From: Bog-950 sp964620645 | GTDB taxonomy: Bacteria > Bacteroidota > Bacteroidia > Chitinophagales > LD1 | DNA: 6,559 bases | Direction: 5' to 3' | Assembly: GCA_964620645.1 (NCBI GenBank) | Contig: CAZUHU010000207.1 | Span: forward strand, 1-6,559 | The notes under the pieces: generated by a model | Database searches by the model: none | Seen by the model: only the letters and a program-made list of their open reading frames with translations | Told to the model about the DNA's origin: nothing | Made by a program: the position numbers and the translations under genes | Shown: positions 1-5,025 of the stretch, in pieces | Position numbering within the stretch: the first letter of the stretch is position 1 | Layout of the letters: the number at the start of each line of letters is the position of its first letter

Positions 1-3
1 ACA

Positions 4-52
4 GGGGGACGAGAAGTTAGCGTAGTGCAACGCAGCTAACGACGGAGGGGGT
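4..52 (+). repeat. REP-like palindromic element, copy A
   Basis: This element opens with GGGGGACGAG and closes with CGACGGAGGGGGT. Between them is a hairpin whose arms are GTTAGC (16-21) and GCTAAC (35-40), with a 13-nt inner segment. The boxes match the four other copies in the window, but both arms of the stem differ together from those copies. The layout of a GGAGG box, a hairpin and a GGAGGTGGT box resembles REP elements mobilised by Y1-type REP-associated transposases in Bacteroidota; that assignment is from memory and no such transposase is in the window. Confidence 0.6.
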
Positions 53-175
53 ATTCTGTATTCGGCTGTTAATTAAAACAGATTGTCATTGCGATCGATA
101 TTCCCTTAAAATCAATTAGTGCATCATCGCGCGGCAATCTTCCACTTTGTGATTAGGTATTCTGTATTGGCTGTT
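50..175 (+). repeat. Pair of ~20-bp direct repeats
   Basis: A segment at 50-70, reading GGTATTCTGTATT then CGGCTGTT, recurs at 156-175 with one base deleted (GGTATTCTGTATT then GGCTGTT). The pair flanks the degenerate ATTGC/GCAAT repeat at 84-140. A related shorter string, ACTCGGCTATT, occurs at 260-270. This suggests that the gene-free stretch grew by local duplication of repeat units together with their tails. Confidence 0.55.
84..140. repeat. Degenerate ATTGC...GCAAT-type palindromic repeat
   Basis: TTGTCATTGCGA (84-94) and CGCGGCAATCT (130-140) form the two ends of an imperfect inverted repeat, with ATTGC at 88-92 and GCAAT at 134-138. A second, better preserved member lies at 4985-5013. 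The pattern TCATTGCGA...GCAATC is familiar from dispersed palindromes of several bacterial genomes. This copy has a long AT-rich middle and looks decayed. Confidence 0.4.
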
Positions 176-186
176 TTGTATTTATT

Positions 187-251
187 GTCCTCCTTATTTA
201 AGGAGGACGAGCAAGATAGCGGAACAAAGTGGAGCTATCGGCGGAGGTGGT
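187..251 (+). repeat. REP-like palindromic element, copy B
   Basis: Two hairpins sit in tandem. The first is a perfect 9-bp stem, GTCCTCCTT (187-195) with AAGGAGGAC (200-208), around a 4-nt loop. The second has GATAGC (215-220) with GCTATC (234-239). The element ends with CGGAGGTGGT. Bases 200-251 match copy C (2240-2291) at 50 of 52 positions in the same orientation, so B and C are recent copies of one element and bracket the secreted-protein gene. Confidence 0.75.
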
Positions 252-274
252 CAAATTATACTCGGCTATTCAAG

Positions 275-304
275 TCCTCCCTTTAGGGAGGATTTAGGTG
301 GGCC
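275..304 (+). repeat. Short CCTCCC/GGGAGG hairpin, REP-like fragment
   Basis: TCCTCCC (275-281) pairs with GGGAGGA (286-292) around a TTTA loop and is followed by TTTAGGTGGG. It matches the first hairpin of copies B and C joined directly to a GGTGG-like box, so it is probably a shortened relative lacking the second hairpin. Confidence 0.5.
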
Positions 305-310
305 TTTATT

Positions 311-385
311 ATCCCCCTCGTGCGCAGCCCTGCGTGCAAACAGGGAGGGGGGGGGGTGCGCAAGCCACAGCAAAGCAGGGGGAGG
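311..385 (+). repeat. G-rich nested hairpin repeat with G10 tract
   Basis: CCCCCTC (313-319) can pair with GAGGGGG (345-351), enclosing an inner GCGCA/TGCGT stem (322-326 with 331-335). The 3' arm runs into ten consecutive G residues (347-356). GTGCGCA occurs twice, at 320-326 and 356-362, and a second GGGGGAGG box ends the block at 378-385. The block looks like two more diverged REP-like units lying back to back. No coding potential is evident. Confidence 0.45.
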
Positions 386-392
386 ATTATAT

Positions 393-435
393 GACGAGCA
401 GATAACGAAACGGAGTGAAGTTATTGACGGAGGTG
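393..435 (+). repeat. REP-like palindromic element, copy D
   Basis: The element starts GACGAGCA and ends GACGGAGGTG. The inner stem is GATAAC (401-406) with GTTATT (420-425), five Watson-Crick pairs plus a terminal G-T pair. Compared with copy B, the stem changes on both sides (GC to AC on one arm, GC to GT on the other), so pairing is kept while sequence is not. Confidence 0.55.
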
Positions 436-436
436 C

Positions 437-507
437 TTTGAATTAACTATCTCTAAAGGCGGAAGGAGGACTTAGCGTATCGAAACGAAGCTAGCAACGG
501 AGGTGGT
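437..507 (+). repeat. REP-like palindromic element, copy E, with shared upstream flank
   Basis: The core at 464-507 begins AGGAGGAC, holds an inner stem TTAGC (472-476) with GCTAG (490-494, one T-G pair), and ends CGGAGGTGGT. Ahead of it, TTTGAATTAACT (437-448) is identical to the 12 bases at 2216-2227 ahead of copy C, at nearly the same distance from AGGAGGAC. E and C therefore share more than the element itself. The stop codon of the secreted-protein gene is about 50 bp away. Confidence 0.55.
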
Positions 508-556
508 TATATGTATGGAACTTTTCTAAAAGACCAAGGCAATACGACACACTGCA

Positions 557-2122
557 TTACTGTTTGACAAACCTTCGCACCATTCTTTGTTGTAAATCGG
601 TAACGATCAAAAGGTAAATGCCTGGTTGCAAATAGTCCACATCTATGTAATTCACTTTCTCATTTAACTCTTGTTCTTCCGAAAGTCTCCGTCCATCAAT
701 ACTGTAAACACTTGCTTTAGCATTAGCTGTTGTAAGATAAAGAGTTAGTTTTTCCCGAACCGGATTTGGATAGATAGATAACGCATCTTGCGCCATACTG
801 CTTTTACTTAACCCTGAAATACCAGACAACTTTGCCAGAAAGGTGCTACCATAGCCATCGTCATATAGAGTGTCCAATCCAAAATAGGCAGTATCATACA
901 AGCTTCCGGTAACAAATATGTCATTACCATACGTCCCGATGCCGGAAGCAACATCGTTCCACTTTTTGCCGCCGGCATTGATTGCCCATTGAGGAGTGCC
1001 GCTGCCATCAAATTTAGCCACGAACAAATCATACTGCCCTATCCAAGGCACAACAATACCATCCAGCGACATAAAAAAAACATGCCTGCCGCCTACGTAA
1101 CAATTACCACTTTCGTCAGTCGTAATGCTGTGGCCTTCATCATCGCTTTGGCTACCATAGCCCTTTGCCCAAACCAAATTTCCTTGAGGAGTATATTTCG
1201 CTACAAAAAAATCATTAGCCCCGTTGCTTATCAGTGTCACATTATCAAAAAAGCTGGTATCGATGAAACTTCCTGTAACAAAAACATCTCCTGCCTTCGA
1301 AACGGTAATGGCCTCTCCGGCATCTTTATGGGAAGGTGATGCTAGCGACGACCCCGATCTTTTGGCCCACATAGCGTTCCCCGCGTTATCATACTTTGCA
1401 ATAAAGACATCTGTATTGCCACTACATCTTAATGTATCAGTTCCAAAAATTGCGGTGTCTGATAGCATGCCGGTCATGTAAATATTGAGGGTTTCATCAA
1501 TAGCAATACTATTGGGCATTCCATCTACAGTTTTGCACCAGGCCCAATTACCGCTTGAGTCAATTGCAGCAAACACATAGTTATCGTAAATTGAAGTTGC
1601 CGATAAGGATGTGCTGCCTATATTAATGCTGTCTCTAAAGGGTGCAGTAAAGTAAACGTTACCGTACTTGTCGCTCGTAAGACTATAACCAACCGTATGA
1701 GACCAGTTCAAATGATTTTCCGTAGACAAGGTCCACAGGGGTACACCACTGCTGCTAAGTTTGGTGATAAAAATGCTGTCAGCATACGTACCTAAAACGT
1801 AAACACAGCCGAAGCTGTCCATTACTAAATCATATGCTAACCCAATTGTTGCTGTTGCCCATTCACAAGATCCGTTGCCGTTATATTTTACGGCAAAACC
1901 GAGAGCGGAAACGGATGAACAATTTGTATTAACACTATCTGACTGCAAATTTGGTATCGGTAAATAAACGTTACCGGTTTTATCTGTAGCCAAATTGTTG
2001 AAGTGATTGTAATAAACATCGCTTTTAATCTTTGCCCACTCCCAATTTTGGGCGTGCCCAACGGCAGTCAGCAACAGCAATAGGGTTACTCCCATTAAAC
2101 GCAAAAGGCAAGGTCGTTCCAA
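557..2122 (-). CDS. Secreted SBBP-type beta-propeller protein with T9SS type A sorting domain
   Basis: Function is not known beyond being an exported, probably cell-surface protein. The first ~24 residues form a signal peptide ending GHA before Q. Seven repeat units follow, each opening with a W-A/C/T-x motif (W29, W88, W130, W195, W252, W318, W379). They carry the SBBP-like signatures GNVY/DVFVTGSF, DTxxFG..TL and DxFVAKY..GNxxWAK, as expected for a seven-bladed beta-propeller. The last ~74 residues begin LSIYPNP and end with QPGIYLL and RRFVKQ, a type A C-terminal sorting domain read by type IX secretion. The frame stays open to a TTG at 2197, but that start would leave a long charged stretch before the hydrophobic core. 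TTG at 2122 gives a normal signal peptide; ATG at 2095 gives a very short one without a basic residue. The start is unsettled. REP-like copies lie on both sides. Confidence 0.85.
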   Translation of the reverse strand: MERPCLLRLMGVTLLLLLTAVGHAQNWEWAKIKSDVYYNHFNNLATDKTGNVYLPIPNLQSDSVNTNCSSVSALGFAVKYNGNGSCEWATATIGLAYDLVMDSFGCVYVLGTYADSIFITKLSSSGVPLWTLSTENHLNWSHTVGYSLTSDKYGNVYFTAPFRDSINIGSTSLSATSIYDNYVFAAIDSSGNWAWCKTVDGMPNSIAIDETLNIYMTGMLSDTAIFGTDTLRCSGNTDVFIAKYDNAGNAMWAKRSGSSLASPSHKDAGEAITVSKAGDVFVTGSFIDTSFFDNVTLISNGANDFFVAKYTPQGNLVWAKGYGSQSDDEGHSITTDESGNCYVGGRHVFFMSLDGIVVPWIGQYDLFVAKFDGSGTPQWAINAGGKKWNDVASGIGTYGNDIFVTGSLYDTAYFGLDTLYDDGYGSTFLAKLSGISGLSKSSMAQDALSIYPNPVREKLTLYLTTANAKASVYSIDGRRLSEEQELNEKVNYIDVDYLQPGIYLLIVTDLQQRMVRRFVKQ

Positions 2123-2215
2123 AGGTTTCCATTTAGTAGCACCAAAACGTATATTACAAAAAAATGTTGTTTTAAAATCGTTCAATACGTTAAACAATAC
2201 CTAATCCTGCAACTG

Positions 2216-2291
2216 TTTGAATTAACTGCCTCCCTTAATAAGGAGGACGAGCAAGATAGCGGAACAACGTGAAGCTATCGGCGGAGGTGGT
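2216..2291 (+). repeat. REP-like palindromic element, copy C, with shared flank
   Basis: After TTTGAATTAACT (2216-2227, also ahead of copy E), the element starts with CCTCCCTT (2229-2236) and AAGGAGG (2240-2246), a hairpin with one bulged C. Next comes GATAGC (2255-2260) with GCTATC (2274-2279), then CGGAGGTGGT. It differs from copy B at two positions in 52. Both differences fall in the loop segment between the second stem's arms. The element fills the gap between the secreted-protein gene and coaC, and its outer box ends 10 bp from the coaC stop codon. Confidence 0.75.
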
Positions 2292-2301
2292 TTTTAATCC
2301 C

Positions 2302-2850
2302 CTACGAAAAATAATTCTCCAGGTGCTCCATGATATGCTCAGGCTCAGCCATGCGGCCATCGCCTACCAGCCCGCTGGCAAGTTCGCCATGCTCAACCGG
2401 TATAAGTATGTTGCCGTAGCTGTGCAGCAATTCAATATTCTTTTTTACGGCCTTGTGCTTCCACATATCAAGGTCCATAGCCGGTGCAAAAAACACGGGG
2501 CACTTGGCGCTTAGGTACGTTGCCAGCAACATATTATCGCAAATACCCATAGCCATTTTGGCTAAAGTATTGGCGCTTGCGGGGGCTATTACCATAGCAT
2601 CGGCCCACAGGCCAAGTTCAACGTGGTTATTCCACTCCCCACCTGTTTCGGTAAGGTGGGTGTAGGCGGTATTTTTACTTAGTGTAGAAAAAGTAAGAGG
2701 GGTAATAAACAGCGAAGCCGAAGAAGTCATAATGACTTTTACTTCGGCTCCGGCTTTTACCAGGAGGCGGGTTAAATAAACTGCCTTATACGCAGCAATT
2801 GAACCGCAAACTCCCAGAACTATTTTCTTTCCTTTCAGCGGGCTCTTCAT
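2302..2850 (-). CDS. coaC: Phosphopantothenoylcysteine decarboxylase (CoaC domain only)
   Basis: An FMN enzyme of the HFCD flavoprotein family that decarboxylates 4'-phosphopantothenoylcysteine to 4'-phosphopantetheine in coenzyme A synthesis, in the cytoplasm. Visible are the flavin-binding start GVCGSIAAYK (13-22), the expected catalytic His76 in NHVELG, PASANT (90-95), the substrate clamp PAMDLDMW (123-130) and the flap GELASGLVGDGRM (155-167). Compared with the E. coli enzyme, the clamp has Asp for Asn and the flap has Ser159 where a cysteine is expected; I recall both as common in Bacteroidota. At 182 residues it is only the N-terminal half of the usual ~400-residue CoaBC: the CoaB ligase domain is missing and the reading frame ends right at the domain boundary, 10 bp from a REP-like element. 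It starts 10 bp after rpoZ, in the same operon. It could be a natural stand-alone CoaC or a truncated CoaBC. Confidence 0.88.
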   Translation of the reverse strand: MKSPLKGKKIVLGVCGSIAAYKAVYLTRLLVKAGAEVKVIMTSSASLFITPLTFSTLSKNTAYTHLTETGGEWNNHVELGLWADAMVIAPASANTLAKMAMGICDNMLLATYLSAKCPVFFAPAMDLDMWKHKAVKKNIELLHSYGNILIPVEHGELASGLVGDGRMAEPEHIMEHLENYFS

Positions 2851-2860
2851 AACAGAGCTA

Positions 2861-3205
2861 TTATAGCTGTGGTTCGGTTGACTCTTCTTTACGGAAGTTC
2901 AACTCATCATTCATAAACTCTTTAGTAGCTATAATGGTTGGGTGAGGCAGCTTTTCGTAAAACTTCGAAATTTCGATCTGCTCACGGTTTTCGTGTATCT
3001 CTTCCAGGTTATCAGTATGCGAAGCAAAATCTTCCAGCTTGCTGTGCAGTTCCTCTTTCAAATCGCGCGAAATCTGATTAGCTCTTTTAGAAATGATATA
3101 CAGGGCTTCGTAAACGTTGCCTGTTTTCTTGCCAATTTCCATCAGGTTTTGTGTTTCCAGTATTGGGTTAACCTGGGTCATTTTAATTTTCTTCAGCTTA
3201 TCCAT
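2861..3205 (-). CDS. rpoZ: DNA-directed RNA polymerase omega subunit
   Basis: A small subunit that helps assemble and stabilise the beta-prime subunit of RNA polymerase. The 114 residues carry the pattern of Bacteroidota omega proteins: LMEIGKKTGNVYEA (21-34), SKRANQI (39-45), the acidic helix DNLEEIHENREQIEIS (65-80) and YEKLPHPT (83-90). The chosen ATG lies inside the end of bamD: ATGGATAA gives an 8-nt overlap in which bamD ends at TAA, suggesting translational coupling. A second in-frame ATG at 3181 would give a 106-residue protein. Position between bamD and coaC is the order I know from other Bacteroidota, which supports the identification, since omega proteins of this phylum are diverged from the E. 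coli one. Confidence 0.88.
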   Translation of the reverse strand: MDKLKKIKMTQVNPILETQNLMEIGKKTGNVYEALYIISKRANQISRDLKEELHSKLEDFASHTDNLEEIHENREQIEISKFYEKLPHPTIIATKEFMNDELNFRKEESTEPQL

Positions 3206-4379
3206 TGCTTTTCAGTTTTTTTATTTGTTCGCTTGCGTTGTTAAACAATTTCTCCGCCTCGTGCAAGTATCGGCTATTGGGAAAAAGGTCGACAAAGGTA
3301 TAATAAGTTTTCACAGTTTTCTCCAGCACAGGCAACTTTTGGGTGCTCTTGCGCTCCTCGCTTAACTGGTAATAACTCTTAACAATCATAAAATGCCCCT
3401 TTTCCACCCAAATTTTCAGGTTTTTCTTCTGTTTTTCGTCAGTTATAAAGGGTTCGTGCTTCTTAACCTCGTTAAAAGCAACCAGGTAGCTGTGCTCGCG
3501 GTCGGCCAGGGCAGTGTATTCAGCCCCTTCAAAAGCGCCTTTGGCAGCCAGGTAATGGGCCTGCATTTCATATTTCTTGGCCTCTTCAAGGTATTTACTG
3601 GTGCTAAACTTATACTTAAAAGTATTGTAGCTTTCTATAACGTGGTTGTAGCGTTCAGCCTTACGGGTAGGTATACTGTTTTCGGCATACTTAAGGTTGG
3701 CCTTCACAATCATAAAGCTCACCTTCTCCACCTCATCAATATCCGGGAAATCGCGTAACAGGTTCTCGTAACTGGTGGCAGCCGCCTTGTAGTTGGCGGT
3801 TTTGTAGTAAAGCTCTGCACTGGCCAGGGCCTTCTTCTCCAGCTTGCGGCGCAGCTTTTGCACGGCCTCGTTGGTTTCCTTTACATAGTTGTTATCCGGG
3901 TACATGCTCAGGAAAAAAGCATAGGCCTCCAGCGCCTTGTACGTATAGGTTTGGTCCAGCTCAGGCTTTGGAGAAAGCATTTGGTAGCTTTTGGCATACA
4001 TATACAAACACTCTTCGGCGTGCGTATTGCTGGTATATTGGTCGTAAAAGTTTTTAAAGTGGTAAGCGCTTATCATATAATCGCCCTGCTTATAGTTAGC
4101 CATACAGTACATATAGTATAGCTCCTCTATGCTTTGGCGGCCCTTCATAAGGCCAATCAACTCCTCCAGCACCGGTATACACTTAAAGTATTCCTTCTTG
4201 TTATACCATTCGCGGGCCTTGGCTTCCTTATACATCATATCGCGGCTCTTCAACACCTTTTCGGGTGTTTCGCAACCGCTTATAAACAGCAGTAAACCGG
4301 CAAGGGCGGTAAGCACTAATACTCTTGCCCCGGCTTTTACCGCCAACAACAAACTATAAACCGATAACTTATTTAACAT
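3198..4379 (-). CDS. bamD: Outer membrane protein assembly lipoprotein BamD, C-terminally extended
   Basis: A TPR lipoprotein of the BAM complex, which folds beta-barrel proteins into the outer membrane from its periplasmic face. From the ATG at 4379 it has 393 residues. A lipoprotein signal ends in FISGC with the lipidated Cys at 36, followed by tetratricopeptide-like repeats (for example YNKKEYFKCIPVLEELI, YKQGDYMISAYHFKNF, YYKTANYKAAATSYENLL). Familiar Bacteroidota BamD phrases are present, such as CETPEKVLKSRD and PELDQTYTYKALEAY. It is over 100 residues longer than the ~270 I expect in this phylum: the segment 222-274 recurs at 330-382 with 19 of 53 residues identical and no gaps. The frame is open to a TTG at 4391, but that codon lies within the predicted promoter box, so ATG is preferred. 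It is the first gene of bamD-rpoZ-coaC. Confidence 0.88.
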   Translation of the reverse strand: MLNKLSVYSLLLAVKAGARVLVLTALAGLLLFISGCETPEKVLKSRDMMYKEAKAREWYNKKEYFKCIPVLEELIGLMKGRQSIEELYYMYCMANYKQGDYMISAYHFKNFYDQYTSNTHAEECLYMYAKSYQMLSPKPELDQTYTYKALEAYAFFLSMYPDNNYVKETNEAVQKLRRKLEKKALASAELYYKTANYKAAATSYENLLRDFPDIDEVEKVSFMIVKANLKYAENSIPTRKAERYNHVIESYNTFKYKFSTSKYLEEAKKYEMQAHYLAAKGAFEGAEYTALADREHSYLVAFNEVKKHEPFITDEKQKKNLKIWVEKGHFMIVKSYYQLSEERKSTQKLPVLEKTVKTYYTFVDLFPNSRYLHEAEKLFNNASEQIKKLKSNG

Positions 4380-4388
4380 AAAGGTGGG

Positions 4389-4396
4389 CAAAGATA
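4389..4396 (-). promoter_or_regulatory. Predicted Bacteroidota-type -7 box for the bamD operon
   Basis: On the minus strand the bases read TATCTTTG, a full match to the TAnnTTTG -7 element used by the primary sigma factor in Bacteroidota. It lies 9 bp ahead of the bamD ATG, which implies a very short or nearly absent 5' leader. No convincing -33 TTG is seen at the usual distance; only a weak GTG is there. Confidence 0.5.
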
Positions 4397-4501
4397 GATT
4401 TTGACACGGGATTACACAGTTGAAGCCCCCGCTATTGCAGCTATTATGAATTAATAAGAATACAAACGGCAGGCTAACTAATTATTGCGGCGGGTAAGTA
4501 C

Positions 4502-4538
4502 AAAAAAAAAGAGTCGGCCCCTGACCTCCGACTCTTTT
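4502..4538 (-). terminator. Intrinsic terminator, usable in both directions
   Basis: AAAAGAGTCGG (4507-4517) pairs perfectly with CCGACTCTTTT (4528-4538), an 11-bp stem with a 10-nt loop. On the minus strand the stem is followed by an unbroken run of U (complement of A4502-4510), the classic form of a Rho-independent terminator. On the plus strand only four U close the stem. It therefore ends a minus-strand transcript coming from the 4587-5724 region and insulates the bamD promoter. Confidence 0.85.
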
Positions 4539-4586
4539 AAACTTAAGCACTATGGTATATTCTTTAACGGGCACATACCCTAAAGG

Positions 4587-4757
4587 TTACATAACCTCTA
4601 AAGAAAAATTCATTTGCTCTAAAAACCACTGATTATCAACTAAATAAAGTGTCGATAGGAAACCAACCAACACCGCAGCACAAGCCAAAACGTTAATCAG
4701 CGTTCCCTGTGCCGTTAGTAGCTTTTGTATTTGCGCGTGTGCCCGTCCGTTTCCCAC
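4587..4757 (-). CDS. Possible small single-helix membrane protein (56 residues)
   Basis: Not a recognised family. From a GTG at 4757 the frame encodes MGNGRAHAQIQKLLTAQG, then a hydrophobic segment of about 20 residues (TLINVLACAAVLVGFLSTLYL, positions 19-39), then VDNQWFLEQMNFSLEVM and TAA. A basic N-side, one membrane-length helix and an acidic C-side are what a real inner-membrane micro-protein would show, and a strong terminator begins about 48 nt after the stop. The weak point is the start: no ATG precedes the helix, and the GTG sits inside the hairpin at 4745-4775. The frame is open upstream to a TAG at 4797-4799. The 5' end of an older gene may have been replaced by the repeat. It could also be a chance frame. 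Confidence 0.4.
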   Translation of the reverse strand: MGNGRAHAQIQKLLTAQGTLINVLACAAVLVGFLSTLYLVDNQWFLEQMNFSLEVM

Positions 4758-4775
4758 GGAGTGATGGAAACGGAC
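4745..4775. repeat. Long perfect hairpin
   Basis: GTCCGTTTCC (4745-4754) pairs perfectly with GGAAACGGAC (4766-4775), a 10-bp stem with an 11-nt loop. It contains the only usable start codon of the small membrane ORF on the minus strand. It is followed at once by the palindromic element at 4777-4830, so the two may be one composite mobile or regulatory repeat. Confidence 0.55.
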
Positions 4776-4776
4776 A

Positions 4777-4830
4777 GTTTCTTTTGCTTGTCCCGCCTAT
4801 GGCGGGGGTTCCTTTTCTTTTAAAAGAAAC
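4777..4830. repeat. Compound palindromic element (MITE-like or REP-like)
   Basis: Terminal 9-bp inverted repeats GTTTCTTTT (4777-4785) and AAAAGAAAC (4822-4830) enclose a GC-rich hairpin, CCCGCC (4792-4797) with GGCGGG (4801-4806). The right end also holds a perfect 16-bp palindrome, TTTCTTTTAAAAGAAA (4814-4829). A related arm pair recurs at 4941-4965. I see no reading frame in it. Confidence 0.5.
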
Positions 4831-4898
4831 GCTTGCGTTCATGAATCCATTAACTTAACAACAACGCATGAATAAAAGGAACAGAGATTTACCTGATA

Positions 4899-4965
4899 GC
4901 CTTAAATATCTAAATAGTAAGGCCCTAGAATAGATTTATCTTTCTTTTCATGACAGGAAAAGAAA
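4899..4965. repeat. Two further hairpins in the ompA-bamD spacer
   Basis: GCCTTA (4899-4904) pairs with TAAGGC (4918-4923) around an AT-rich 13-nt loop. Then TTTCTTTTC (4941-4949) pairs perfectly with GAAAAGAAA (4957-4965) around ATGACAG. The second hairpin shares its TTTCTTTT/AAAAGAAA arms with the element at 4777-4830. Neither has a U-tract of terminator type on the minus strand. The stretch 4758-5025 holds no gene. Confidence 0.4.
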
Positions 4966-4984
4966 CAACATTATCCTTCCCTCC

Positions 4985-5013
4985 AATTGCGGGAAACACA
5001 GCGACGAAGCAAT
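4985..5013. repeat. ATTGC...GCAAT-type palindromic repeat
   Basis: AATTGCGGGAAACACAGCGA and the following bases end in GCAAT. ATTGC (4986-4990) and GCAAT (5009-5013) are the inverted ends. The ACACAGCGACGAAGCAATCAC phrase resembles a widely dispersed bacterial palindrome family, recognised from memory. It lies 12 bp past the stop codon of the OmpA-like gene and could form its mRNA 3' end. A decayed relative is at 84-140. Confidence 0.45.
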
Positions 5014-5025
5014 CACAGTGATAGC

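Noticed and set aside
1..508. CRISPR array
   Set aside because: The repeats differ in length and sequence, the spacing is irregular, and no unique equal-length spacers or cas genes are present. They are palindromic elements instead.
200..510. AGGAGG strings as Shine-Dalgarno sites for plus-strand genes
   Set aside because: They are the conserved boxes of the repeats. No plausible plus-strand gene begins after any of them, and Bacteroidota use such sites little.
989..1481. Open plus-strand frames opposite the secreted propeller gene
   Set aside because: They overlap one another and the well-supported minus-strand gene, show no domain-like composition, and have no ribosome site or promoter. 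They are antisense shadows.
559..2220. ACTGTTTGA at 559-567 and 2212-2220 as a target-site duplication around the propeller gene
   Set aside because: Nine bases can recur by chance, and the first copy overlaps the stop codon and final codons of the gene, so it is not a clean insertion boundary.
3393..4359. Several open plus-strand frames opposite bamD
   Set aside because: They lie entirely against a recognised gene with repeated TPR patterns, and their hydrophobic look is what antisense of charged codons gives.
4397..4500. Possible regulatory RNA or gene between the terminator and the bamD promoter
   Set aside because: No hairpin with a U-tract, no riboswitch-like core and no reading frame of note could be seen.
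4941..4965. Terminator for the pcm-ompA unit
   Set aside because: The stem is A/T-rich and has no U-tract after it on the minus strand. The strong terminator is at 4502-4538.
4950..5021. Plus-strand frame of about 23 codons starting ATGACAGG
   Set aside because: It is built from two repeat hairpins, is short, and has no promoter or conserved feature.
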